Shown: positions 52,171-63,239 of the stretch, in pieces
Numbering within the stretch: the stretch's first letter is position 1
Layout: the number at the start of each line of letters is the position of its first letter
NCBI GenBank assembly: GCA_964036045.1
Contig: OZ038392.1
Coordinates: 19,110,612-19,174,611, forward strand
From: Eutreptiella sp. 'Long Island Sound 2002'
Taxonomy: Eukaryota > Euglenozoa > Euglenophyceae > Eutreptiales > Eutreptiaceae
Length of the DNA: 64,000 bases
Direction: 5' to 3'
Program-made: the position numbers and the translations under genes
Notes under the pieces: model-generated
Seen by the model: the letters and a program-made list of their open reading frames with translations, nothing else
The model's database searches: none
Told to the model about the DNA's origin: nothing

Positions 52171-53334
52171 CTTGGGGATCGGATTCGCCGTTCCATATGC
52201 AATCCATTGGGAGTCCAATGAAGACCTACACGTACCTGGCTCTCAAGGATCTCCTTGAACCTCGGCGTGGTGAGGATCCAAACTGGGTCCACAAATGCCA
52301 AAGTGGCAAAATCGTCCACACTCACTTTGGGCTAGCACCTTGACGAAGGTTGCTCCGCTTCGCCCACGTGGTGTGCGAACCATGGTGACCGATATCCATA
52401 ACACCCATGTCATATATGGTCCATTGGTCCATGCGTCCGGCGTGCACGAGGGGTCTGAACATGCTGCACGGCGGGCAGAAAATGTGGAAAATTGCTCAAA
52501 ATGGCCGAAAATGCGCACACTCATGGGTGGGGCAAATGAGGCATATGCCCGACTTGGACCAGAGTGTGCCATAGGATTGGTATCAAGTCATATGCGTCCA
52601 ACATATCTTTTGGGCGTCGCCCAAACCCCTCCGGTTTTGGGAATGGCAGGGTCGCCAAGTGAGCCAATGATTTGGGATCGTCCCAAATTGCCAACATGGC
52701 GGCCCCGGTATGCCAAGCCCAAGGAGAGTTGTTCGCTGGGTCCAAGATATGTTGGGCACCGAAGTGTGTACCCTCATAACATACTTGGGTCATGATGTCA
52801 GTTGAGCGCAACGGTGAGATACACGGTCGCCACTTGACATCATGACGGGCAAAAAACAGCAAAATTGACGAAAAAACACGCAAAAGTGCCCTGAAAACTG
52901 CACAAATATATTATAATATCTTCGGCTTGGATTGAGTAATCGACCAATCCTTCTAAACACAATGACTCGACACCAATGACCTCTGATTCCACATATGTGC
53001 TCCACTTGGTGCGCTTTGGAAGGCCGCGCGCGCTGCCTCCCAGGTGGGCACATGCCAACATGGAATATTGCAAAAAACACACCTTGCTCGCAACGCATCG
53101 CTTCGGGAGCACTCCACAAGCGTCCCTTCACGAAGGTTAGGCTTGCGAGTGTTGGTTGGGAGTACAATGAAGGGCTTTGTGCGATATGGGGTCCATTGGC
53201 GGGTTAGTCTTGGAATGGTGCACCCGCCAAATGGGCACGTGATATGACACCAAATATGGCATACAACCCTACCCTCGCCTTCTACACCCAACCTAGTGGC
53301 CTAGAATCAAAGTGTGCCTATATTGCAGAGTAAC
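52171..53334 (-). repeat. Gypsy-E 3' LTR, left segment
   Basis: Matches 11091-12200 in direct orientation for about 1.1 kb (for example acgaaggttgctccgcttcg and catatcttttgggcgtcgcc). It is interrupted at 53335 by the non-LTR element and resumes at 60930. The left limit is uncertain. Confidence 0.75.
53219..53334. repeat. left target-site duplication of the non-LTR element (about 116 bp)
   Basis: Repeated at 60808-60929 with two substitutions and one 6-base tatata insertion. Confidence 0.85.
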
Positions 53335-54534
53335 CAGCATCGCACCCCCACAGTCGGTTGCGCCTCCGTGCGCATCACCCGGGACGCGGACGGCCTCCAT
53401 GTGGAACACCACACCGGGGCCACCATCTTTGGGGCGTCCTCTCACGGCGAACTGCGCACCATGGCAGACGCCGTCACCGCCACACCGCCACCCACGACGA
53501 TCCGGCCCCGCAACATCTGGGCAGTCGTGGACGCCACGGTCGACATCCACCTCACCAGGCGCCTTGCGGACCTGCCCCTCTACAAAGCACTCGAGTCCGG
53601 CCTCACCACACAAGCGTTGGGACTATGGATGGCCTTCAAGGGCATGCACCCCCAGGACGCCCTACAAATCGTCAAGCAGGAGTCACACCGCTACGCATAC
53701 GGCAATGGACGCGCAGACACGCAGGCCAAACACCAGAACACCAACCACACCCCAGGGCTCGAACGCGTGCGACTGGACACCCCACACCACAGCCATCTGC
53801 AGCACCTGCCCCCGATACCCCCGGCCACACAGCCCCCCAAATGGATGCCCGAGGACACGCCGTACACGGATCGAGACAAGCAGTACCACTACCCCACACC
53901 CATCCAGCAACTGGCCACCACACTGGGCCACCCAGCGAACACCGAACTCCTCCGACGCCTCGAAGACTCCGTCCACACCCCCCTCTACTACTCCGCCCTG
54001 CGCCCGGATAGCCTCCCAGCACACCTACAAAAGCCCCGACTCCAACTTGCCCTCGAACAACTTCCCCTCCTCACCCGATACCACCGATGGTATACGCGCC
54101 GCTCGATCCACGTCCCCGCAGGACACACCAAATGCATCTGCAGCCACGCGGAGGAAGAAACATGGGACCACTTCAAGACGTGCCCCCTGTACAGAGGACT
54201 GGACACCCTCACAGACTGGAACCCAACCCACACCATCGCACAGCACGCCGGATGGCTGACGCAGTCCCCGGCGACCCAGCAACTCACCACCGTCCTCAAG
54301 CAGACGGAGGTGCTCGAGGCAGTCCGCAGGGGACTCGTCCCCACTGCCGTCTACACCTTGCTACGCACCCACGCGGAGGACCCCCAGGCCACGGCGGCGC
54401 ACATGCAGCAGACGGCAGTTACCAAGACGGCGGAGCAGCTCACATACCGCCCCCACAAATACCTGCAGCATGCGGCAACCCTGCCCCCAACAGACCAAAC
54501 CCACCTCCTCAAACTCCTGTTCTACCAACCATGA
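53335..54534 (+). CDS. non-LTR Pol C-terminus: RNase H remainder and zinc-knuckle tail
   Basis: About 400 codons. RNase H-like signatures are GASSHGELRTMADAV (E), IWAVVDATVDI (D) and HRYAYGNGRADTQAKHQ (final D), with the first catalytic strand missing because of 5' truncation. Downstream, HTKCICSHAEEETWDH followed by FKTCPLY is a Cys-His knuckle like those at the C-end of LINE ORF2. RT itself is absent. The stop TGA overlaps an ATG as ATGA at 54531-54534. This copy cannot mobilise itself. Confidence 0.75.
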   Translation, partial: QHRTPTVGCASVRITRDADGLHVEHHTGATIFGASSHGELRTMADAVTATPPPTTIRPRNIWAVVDATVDIHLTRRLADLPLYKALESGLTTQALGLWMAFKGMHPQDALQIVKQESHRYAYGNGRADTQAKHQNTNHTPGLERVRLDTPHHSHLQHLPPIPPATQPPKWMPEDTPYTDRDKQYHYPTPIQQLATTLGHPANTELLRRLEDSVHTPLYYSALRPDSLPAHLQKPRLQLALEQLPLLTRYHRWYTRRSIHVPAGHTKCICSHAEEETWDHFKTCPLYRGLDTLTDWNPTHTIAQHAGWLTQSPATQQLTTVLKQTEVLEAVRRGLVPTAVYTLLRTHAEDPQATAAHMQQTAVTKTAEQLTYRPHKYLQHAATLPPTDQTHLLKLLFYQP

Positions 54535-55834
54535 GAACCTACCCCGTGACATACCAACACGGAACCCCCACCACGTCTACACACCGTCCACCGAGCACAG
54601 CACTGGCACAGCACACACGGACACCACAGGCACCGCACACACTCCCACCAGCATGCGCGCGCCACCAGCCCCCATCCCCCCACGCCGCCGTCCGTCCACA
54701 GGTACCACCAACCGCCAGCCACCGCATGTCCCCTCTGCGTTCGCCAGCGGCTACCACAGACAGCCCTGCCGTGCAACCCAGACCACTGGGTCTGCCTGGG
54801 AGCCGCGCACCGCCTCACCCACTGCCCCCACTGCGGGGACCTCAACCCCCGCCACCGCGAGCAGCCCGCGGCCCCAGCCGCACCCCCCCCCCGCCAGCCA
54901 CCCCAGCTTCTTCGGGTTCCTCACCGACACCCTCCGGGACCACCTGGGAGGGTACTACGTGGCGGACGCGGCGGACCACGCATGGACCATAGCCGTGGGC
55001 ACGGGCAGCACACCCCTGCCCCCCCACAGCCCACCCCTACGCCGCAGCGGAGGCGGCTTGAACGTGGCGGCCCGCCACATCCTCCTCGCCCTATACCTCC
55101 ACCATCGAGACCTACACCTCCCAGACCCACAACTCCCGGCCCCCCCAGCAGCAGCCCTGACGCCGGAAGCGTGGGCCGACACGGCACCAGAGGAGATAGC
55201 AGCCTACCTCCGAATCACTTGCCGCCGGTTCAACAACGCCCTCGGCCGACGGAAGGGAACACCTTACCCACTCAGCGCACTCCTCTACCCGGCACATCAC
55301 CCCCGGCCCGCACAACAGAAGCCCCCGGAGGGCTGGGCGTCTTTTCGGGACGCCCACCTGGCCGCCCCCGACGAGGCCACCGCCACGCGGATGGGCCTCA
55401 CGGACCAGGAAACCTACGTCAGAGGCCTCAAGACGAGCCTCCAAGAGGCACACCGCTGGCACGCCCGCTCCCCGTCGCCCCCACGGGGACAGGGGGGTTC
55501 ACCCGCCCCCGACACCCAGGAGGCCAAGAAGACCAAGACAGGTCAGGGGGCCCGCCAACGCGCCCGCCAGCAGGGCGCGACGCCCCGACCAAGGCCCGGG
55601 TCCAGCCACACCGCACCACCCCACGCCCAGACCCCCGGGGCACACGGACAACACCGCCACCGCCAGCGCCCACCACCACCACTGTACTCAGCACCCAAAC
55701 CCTGCAGCCCAGTCAGCCACCACCGCCCACACACGTCCACACCATGCCAGGACCACCATACGCGCAGAGCCAGGGGACATGGCACCACCAACACCACCAC
55801 CACGCCCCCGTCCCTCCCAACCCCTACCCCCTAA
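54531..55834 (+). CDS. accessory ORF of the non-LTR element with RING-like finger
   Basis: Begins at the ATGA overlap. The coding path seems to change frame: 54727-54834 encodes CPLC, eleven residues, C-x3-H-x2-C, then CPHC (RING-like). After a C11 run near 54890 the next frame encodes a folded-looking segment (PSFFGFLTDTLRDHLGGYY, NVAARHILLALYLHHRDLHL, EEIAAYLRITCRRFNNAL). It ends TAA at 55832-55834. No family was recognised beyond the finger. Frame choice in C-rich DNA is uncertain. Confidence 0.45.
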
Positions 55835-57841
55835 TGCCCCCATGCTACAGCGACCCCCACCAGCTACATCCCCACCACGCCCCAGCACAACCAGGCCCCG
55901 CGAACCACCCAACCCACATAGCGCACATCACCGCACCACACCATCACGTATTCCACCACCACCAGCCCCTGCCACCACGTCCACCAACGCCGGGGTACCA
56001 AACACAACCGGCATACCCTCCACACCACCACCACGCGGTCCAGCACCACCCGCCGCCCCCGCTACACGGACCCACGACATACGAGCCACGGTACACCCCC
56101 ATGGACCCGCGAGGAGCCGCGCACGCACACCAGCAACACCAGGGCCTAGTAGGAGCGCCCCACCACCACCAACAGCCCCCCCACCCACACCCCATACCAG
56201 CGAGCACCATCCACCAGCAGCCACCCATCACATACGGACCACAGCCCCACCCGGGGGCTCATGCGGCCGCCTCCCACCCGCACCCCGGCACCACAACCAG
56301 TCAAGAACCGCAAGGGCCACACGGCGCACACACGCAAAACCCACACGACCCACAGGGACGCCCGGACCCCCAGCCAGCACAACACCCACCCCCGCCCCCC
56401 CCACCCCACCACCACCAGCAGCCCCCCCACCCACACCCCATACCAGCGAGCACCATCCACCAGCAGCCACCCATTACGTGCGGACCACAGCCCCACCCGG
56501 ACGCTCATGCGGCCGCCTCCCACCCACACCCCGGCACCACAACCAGTCAAGAACCGCAAGGGCCGCACGGCGCACACACGCAACACCCACACGACCCACA
56601 GGGACGCCCAGACCCCCAGCCAGCACAACACCCACCCCCGCCCCCCCCACCACCAACAGCGCCACCCCCACACCACCCCCCCCGCCCCCCCCCCCGAGAC
56701 CAGGCCACGGACACAACACGCGGCAGCCAGCACCAGCCAATTGACGTCGATACCCCCGCCGACACACGCCACCGCGAATCCCCCCTCCCGCGACCGCCAC
56801 AAGAGACCCCATCACCGGACCCCACGCGCGACAACGACGACCACCCCCCCCCAACCCACACCACCCCCCCCATCACACCCCGCACCACCAGCCGCCGCAC
56901 CGGCCGAACCCTACGCCCTACACAACCCCGCTGCGGTACGGCAGCACCTCCGGGGACTCAGGGAAAAGGACGTCGTGCTGTACCTCCGCACCTCCGGCAC
57001 CAGCACCCCCATCCGGGCGGCCACCCTGGTCCAGGCGGCCACCCTGGGGGAAGGCGTCAGAGACTTCCTCTTCGACGCCTTCCTCCACGTCGCCCGACAC
57101 GAGCGCCCCCCACGCGCCACCCCAGACGGCGAGAGCCCGTCCCCCACGGGGAGCCGGATCTGGGTGCCCCCCATCGACTGGGGGCGACACCTGGTCGGAC
57201 ACCCCGTGCCGGGGCGGGTGGACACCAAGGGCCGCACCCGCTACCACGAGCCCGACATGGCCCACCCCCCACCCGACGCCACCCCCGACAGCACCAAAGA
57301 GTGGGAGCGGGAAACATGGGAAGCCCGGATGGCCTCCCTAAGCAACTTCCGGCACCATGTCCCGGGGGACATCCCCACCCCCGACGAGCAGCAGCCAGCC
57401 CCCTCCATGTACATGACCCTCATGTACAATCTGCACTGCACCCTCTCCACCACCAACTACCACGCACCCACAGACCACTGGGTGGTACACGGCACCGACT
57501 GCCTCCTCCCCGCCGACTACACCCCCCCCCCACACAACCCAGGCCCCGACACGTACGCCAGGGGGGACGGCCCGGACGACCCCCACATCTGGGGCACATG
57601 GGAACCCAAATCCCTGGACACGCTGCTCTCCATCCGCAGCGGCTACCAGGGCCTTGGTAGGGCGATGTATTGCCTCGCCAAGTGGACCCAATGGACCTGG
57701 GGGATCCCCACGGACCGATGGGTGTGGGTGGTCACGCTGCGCCCCAGCAGAGGGAAGCTGCCCCAAACTGCAGGGGACCCACCCCCCCACGCCCCACCAC
57801 CCTACAACTATGCCTGTACATGGTGGCAGCCCGCCTCATGA
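55835..57841 (+). CDS. accessory ORF 2 of the non-LTR element (His/Pro-rich then globular)
   Basis: The first part is low complexity with an in-phase duplication. From about 56930 one frame encodes a balanced segment (NPAAVRQHLRGLREKDVVLY, GVRDFLFDAFLHVARHE, GSRIWVPPIDWGRHLVG, WGTWEPKSLDTLLSIRSGYQ) ending TGA at 57839-57841. A hydrophobic-aromatic pattern (MYCLAKWTQWTWGIPTDRW) suggests a folded domain. No family was recognised. The stop overlaps the next ATG as ATGA. Confidence 0.45.
56160..56651 (+). repeat. two tandem copies of a 246-bp unit
   Basis: taccagcgagcaccatccac occurs at 56195 and 56441, a period of 246 (82 codons), so the duplication keeps all frames. Units carry ccacagccccacccg and caaccagtcaagaaccgc. 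Confidence 0.85.
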
Positions 57842-59273
57842 CGCTGCTGTGGCCGGGCCCAGACACCCCCACCCAAAACCACCCCCACCTCACAGAGGAG
57901 GACATGCTCGGCATCCAGCGATGCTTCTTCCAGACCCTCGACTACCTCCAGCAAACAAACCCGCACGTCCTGGAGCAGATATGGCCACCCCCCGGGTATC
58001 CCACGTGCCCACGCAGCCGAGACAAGGCCGCCACGCCAGCACCAGCACGCAGGGATCACCAGGGAAAACGCGCGCACACGCCCGGTGCCCGAACCTGCAC
58101 CCTCGTTCTCGCTACTTACAGGACCCAGCATCATACGCCCGCCCCCGAGGCCCAGGACCCTCCGCCGTCTCCCACAGCCCTCTCCTCCGCCTCCGACTCC
58201 ACAACCTCCACCACCACGACCACCTCATCCACCACCACCACCACGTCTCCATCCAGCACTCCACCCCCCAGGCCGCGGGGGACACCTCCCAAACGGGCCT
58301 CCGAACCCGCCCCACCGCGAGCAGCCCCGCCGCCGCCAAGGCCCACGCCCCGACGAAGCCCACACCCACGACCCAGCCGAAGCCCAAGACCGCCGCCAAA
58401 CAGCCATCCAAACCCGCAGCCAAGCCCAAACCCAAGTCCAAGCCCGGCGCCACGACGGCAGCGCGAGTCCGGCCCCCCGAGGACGTCCTCTATGACATCC
58501 GGCCCCAGCCGTCCCAGGCCCGAAGGCAGCAGCGCCCAGCGCGGCGCCCCCCCACCGTCACCGACGCCACCGCCACCACCTTCATGGCGAAGCGCGCCGC
58601 GGCCAAAGCGCGACGCACCTCGTCCCGCCACCTCTCAAAGCCCGCACCCCAGGCCCACGGACCGCTCCCGTCCAAGCCAGAGCGACGCCAGGGTCCGCCA
58701 GCAGCGTCCCCGCCCCCCTACCAACCCTCGATGACAGCCCACATACAACGCATGCCCCACTACCGCCGCCGCCGCGAGTCCCCGCCCAACCCCAAGGCGG
58801 AGACCGTACGCGCACACCCGCGGGTCCACATCCGCGTGCGCCCCCACTCCCGTCGCACCCCCACGGAACAGGACTACGAGGAATCCCCCAGGCCCGCCAC
58901 CGCCACCGGTCCCCACGACCCCGTCACACCCACCCACGCCCACTCCTCCGCCCAAGACCGCAGGCCCGCCCAGGAACAGTGGGGGCAGCGCTGGACCCAC
59001 ACGCAGCTCTGGGAGCTGCAAAAGTGGGCCCGGGGAGAGCCCTCCCTCGAGGACCTGGTCCATCGGCCCCGCAAGGGGTCGGTGGAAAACTGCCGCCTCC
59101 AGGCGGCGGGGGGCTGGATGCCGCAAGCCGCATGGGAAGCCATGCTGGCCGATGCGCTCCGCCCCCTGGGAGTCCACCCCCGCAACCTCCCCGCGCCCCA
59201 GGACCACCCGTATGTCCTCAGGCGCCTGCGGGGGACCCTCCAGGAAACGCAGCGAGACGGCATCCGCCTGTAG
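57838..59273 (+). CDS. accessory ORF 3 of the non-LTR element (basic)
   Basis: Starts at or near the ATGA overlap (MTLLWPGPDTP) with a helical segment (EEDMLGIQRCFFQTLDYLQ), then long Pro/Ser/Thr- and Lys/Ala-rich stretches. The last about 120 codons, in a different frame (57654-59273), look folded (WTHTQLWELQKWARGEPSLE, WEAMLADALRPLGVHP) and end TAG. A basic, nucleic-acid-binding role is plausible but not shown. At least one frame change is required. Confidence 0.4.
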
Positions 59274-60786
59274 GACATCACCCAAAGCCCAGCCCCGCAC
59301 AAACACACCCCCTCACCACCCCACAAGCGTCGGCGCACCGACACCGGCGACACCCACAGCACCCCAGGAGCCCTGCGCGCCACACAACACGACGCGCCTG
59401 ACCCCCCGGCCAGCGGCGCCGCCATCTAACCCCGTTACCCAGCAAACCACCACCACGGGGCGCCACGCCAGGCCCCGCCCAGAAGTCATCAAACGAACCG
59501 GACGCCGAAGGAAGCCAACGCACACGACAACGAGCACCACTACGCCCAAAGGCACCGAACCCAGGCCCGCTACCGTCGCAACCGCCTAACCGAGCCAGAA
59601 CCCAAGCACAAATCAAACCCGAGCCACACCCCAAAACCGCTAACCCTTGACTCCTGACCAAGCCCGCCGAGGGAACAACGTAACCACAGCCCACACCCAC
59701 AGCCCACACAGCCGCCTAACCAGCCAGCTCCAGAAGCAAAGAGACACCTCACCAAACCCACCCTGACCCAAGCCCGTGTACATCGGGACGCGCGAGCCGC
59801 ACCCCTGGGGCGCGACCGCCGCCACAGCACCGACGACACACGCCAGAGGACACAACGCTATTGCACCGCCGCACCAGCAGCCCATGCCTGTGCCTGCAGT
59901 GTACGCGCGCCCCTGTTTTTCTCTTTTTTGTTTTTTCTTTTTTTTTTTCCAAAAAAAAAAAAAACAAAAAAAAAAGCAAAAAAAAAAACGAAAATTAGGG
60001 GGGGAGGAAGAGGGACACAACCACCCATGGCACACGCGCACCGCACACAGCGCGCACACCGGTGAACAGGAGCCCAGTGGCCCAGGACACCGCACATGCA
60101 ACACAACACACCGAGCGAGCACACCGGTGAACAGGAGCCAGCCGGCCCAGGACACCGCATACGCACCACAGCAAACCGCGCGGGCACACCGGTGAACAGG
60201 AGCCCAGCGGCCCAGGACACTGCACACACGTAGGGCGGCCGAGGGACAGGAAAGAACCAATACCCCATGGGTCGCACGCACTGGGGCGACCCAGCCAACC
60301 CAGCGGGCCAGTGGCAGGAGCGGTACTCCAAGGCCACTGGTCCGAGCCCGGCCAGGCTGCATCGGGGACCATGGCAAACGTCACCTGGAGCCATGGAAGC
60401 AACCGGTGACAGGCGAGCCGGTACACAGTCCAGGAGGGGGTCACCTGCCAAGCAGAGTGGCCCCGCAACTCAAGCCACAAGGGTGAGGCGGTCGTACCGT
60501 AGACAAGCGGGAGCAATACCCCTTGTGGTGAGAGATACTCCACACGGCTGGGCAGCCCCCCAGAGCTGCCGCCCAAAGGAGGGGGCATGTGGCCCTACCC
60601 ATGGACACATGTGGGGACACCCTCCCACCTGGGACACATGGACCGGGTAGCCGCGACAATGCCTTCCCAAGCACATGCGGGAGCGGCTCAAGAGGCACCT
60701 GACATAGGGCAGTGGGAGGGACAGGACGTCCCCTTGGTAAGACCTTCTTCCTGCAATGTCAAAGGAGGCATCCCGAGCTCCCGAAG
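59274..60786 (+). other. 3' untranslated region of the non-LTR element
   Basis: No convincing gene. Contains a T-rich then A-rich tract (59915-59995) able to fold back, and three 65-bp repeats (accggtgaacaggagcc) with the shared block at 60061, 60126 and 60191. Confidence 0.6.
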
Positions 60787-60807
60787 ATACCTACCTACCT
60801 ACCTACC
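60787..60807 (+). repeat. (TACC)n 3' tail
   Basis: Five tandem tacc/acct units directly before the right target duplication. LINE-type elements often end in such simple repeats instead of poly(A). Confidence 0.75.
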
Positions 60808-60929
60808 TGCACCCGCCAAATGGGCACGTGATATGACTCCAAATATGGCATACAACCCTACCCTCGCCTTCTACACCCAACCTAGTGGCCTATATATAGA
60901 ATCAAAGTGTGCCTATATTGTAGAGTAAC
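60808..60929. repeat. right target-site duplication of the non-LTR element
   Basis: See 53219-53334. Confidence 0.85.
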
Positions 60930-61747
60930 TTTGGTCCCTTAACACGCATGCAAGTGCTTTGGTCGAAAATCGACCTCCCTTCGGAAAGCCGAATTTTAGC
61001 ATGCACGCAAAATATATTGCCAATATATATATGGAGATCATATATGTACTATCCGGGGAAGACAAGTGATATGCCCCGGATGTAGAGGCAAGCAAAGAGG
61101 GAGAAAACGCCAACTCAACATACTTCTAGACGTACTTGGACGCCAAGTACGTGAGATTGCCCATTTCTTGGAAAACACTCAAAATAAATAACCCTTTGGG
61201 CCTATGGAGTTGGGATCCTTTGGCCTCATCCTATGACTATGGGGGCCAAAACCTCATACACAGTGCCTATGAGGCACGTTCATTCGTCCTTGGGCGCTTG
61301 AACGCTCGTAACCCTTGTTATTTCACTTGGGGGTTCAAAGCGCCTTCGGCCGCCCAGATTTTCTGGGAAAAATCTCGGCCGCGATGCGTTTTATCAAGGA
61401 AAAAATTGCGGATCACTCGAAGAGTGTTTCAGTCTTAACTTCCAAAAAGATCGTTTTACAGAATCATCTATCGCAGTGCACGGAACGGGCGACGTCAGGC
61501 GGCGATTTCACGACAATTAGAAATCGCGGTAGAAATCGGGTATTTCACCGATTTCTAACCGCAAATCGACCAAGACAGTAGAATTATGGTAATTCCACAT
61601 CGACTTAATGGTTAGAAATCGGATTCCAGATTTCGCGGGTTAGAGAACAGGGATATCCTGCTGACAGCCGGTGTCGACGGCTTCCGCACGGGTGTGACGG
61701 CTAACAGGCCTCCGGGCCATGGGCCATAGGTTCTGGGTACCGCTTCA
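60930..61747 (-). repeat. Gypsy-E 3' LTR, right segment
   Basis: Resumes the LTR after the insertion and ends ctgggtaccgcttca, as at 13130. A polypurine tract follows. Confidence 0.7.
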
Positions 61748-61759
61748 CCCCCCTCCTTA
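61748..61759 (-). promoter_or_regulatory. polypurine tract of Gypsy-E
   Basis: The plus strand cccccctcctta after the LTR end parallels the Gypsy-A tract at 245. Confidence 0.65.
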
Positions 61760-63239
61760 GAGCAAACCTTGGGGGGGGCTCGATAACACCCAAGCATGGC
61801 AGCGGGTACCCAGGACCATCCCTTGAAAGGGGGGGGGGTGTCACATCCTCACTTCAGGCCGATTTGCGGGTTAGGCTGCCCAGTACAATCCATAGTAAGA
61901 CAGGTACGGTGCTGTAGCTGTTAGTAACTGCAAGTATAGTATCAAGTATCAAGTCCCGGGTCCTGGCGGCGATGGTGCGGCATCCAAAGGACCCGTTAAC
62001 CCATGCCAGGCGCACCGGGTGCCAGCTGCGACGGTCACTACCACAGTGGCAGTGGCATACACGGCCAACATAGGCGTCACACGACGACCGAGGTGGTTCC
62101 ACAGGTTGAAAGCGACCACAAAGATCCATCAGGCTACCCCAGGCTTCCCAAGGCCGCAGTCTGGGGGAGAGTCCCCACGGGTCCTTCCTTGGGCGCACCA
62201 TGTCCATATCCACGACGCGAGTCCAGAGTGGTAAAGCCGAACGAGCTCCTCCATAAGGGATCGGGCATCAAGGCCGTCTTTTCCCTCGCCCCATTACCAC
62301 AAAGGCCATGCATTGGGGAGTCCCCATGCAGTCTGGGCGGAGGCGTCGACTCGTCAAACCACCAGTTTCCCAGGTAGACTGACCGGGGTCAGGACACCGG
62401 AGGTCGCCACCCGACTGCAAGTGCGTCTGCGAGTCGGTAGGCTCACACTGGGACTGACAGTGGCGGACCGCTGGGAGTGTAGTCAGGCAACTGGGCTTCC
62501 CGCCTGGCGCCATCAGGATCTCAGCACATCACAGCCACTAGGGCACATGGTATCACGGGCTCTCAAACAGAAGAATCTGTACTTAGGTACTGGTCCAGGC
62601 TGGACCTTATGTAAGAGCATGTACACGGCGACTCAGGGCGCCTTCGTATTCTGATTCGTGTCCCTTCGGGGGGAAAAAAACAGTCCATATTTCGGTGATG
62701 GGCTGATAATACGCAACATACAGATGCACATATCCTGGGGGGCAGAAAAGTAAGCAATAAACAGGGTAATAGGCGTGTAAACACACTCTGGACAGAGCTC
62801 CAAACCACGCCCCGGTTGGGATAAGGCATATGCAGGAGGGTGGACAGGGAAACGCCTGAGTTCAGGCCATATATAGTCTGCAGACACACGTAGACTGGTC
62901 TGGATCCCGCACGTGCCATGGGACCAGACCACACACCCAAAAATCGCAATGCCGATGACAGCGGCATCCGTTGCGCAACGTCGTATGGGCTTCCAGGCCC
63001 TAGGAGCTCAGGAAGTGTCAAGGTCAGTCGCCCTGCTTGGTTTCCCAAGGATTCAGCAGGCGGAGAGTGACGAATAGAAGTGGAAGAGAGGGGCCATCCT
63101 CCCCTGCATTCAGCAGGGGGGGGTATATGGCCACTCTGATGGCAGGCCACCGGAAGATGGAAGAGAGCAAGCAAGTGAGGGACGATCCGTCGACCAAACA
63201 AGTGCTCAAACTGCATCAGGGGAGAGCTCAGGGCGGTGA
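61760..63239 (-). other. Gypsy-E 3' untranslated segment
   Basis: About 1.5 kb with no recognisable ORF on either strand. It is longer than the 380 bp of Gypsy-A and may contain an unrecognised insertion near the tgtcacatcc at 61848. Confidence 0.45.

Larger units (their letters stand above)
53335..60807 (+). mobile_element. C-rich non-LTR retrotransposon, 5'-truncated
   Basis: An insertion of about 7.5 kb bounded by a long target duplication. It starts inside an RNase H-like domain (5' truncation) and ends in a (TACC)n tail, both typical of target-primed reverse transcription. Composition is strongly C-rich on the plus strand, unlike its surroundings, which makes open frames common in all phases. 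Confidence 0.8.

Noticed and set aside
54982-57660. 892-codon ORF as the main protein of the non-LTR element
   Set aside because: Most of it is low-complexity His/Pro sequence produced by C-rich DNA. The neighbouring frame carries the balanced, folded-looking segments at both ends.
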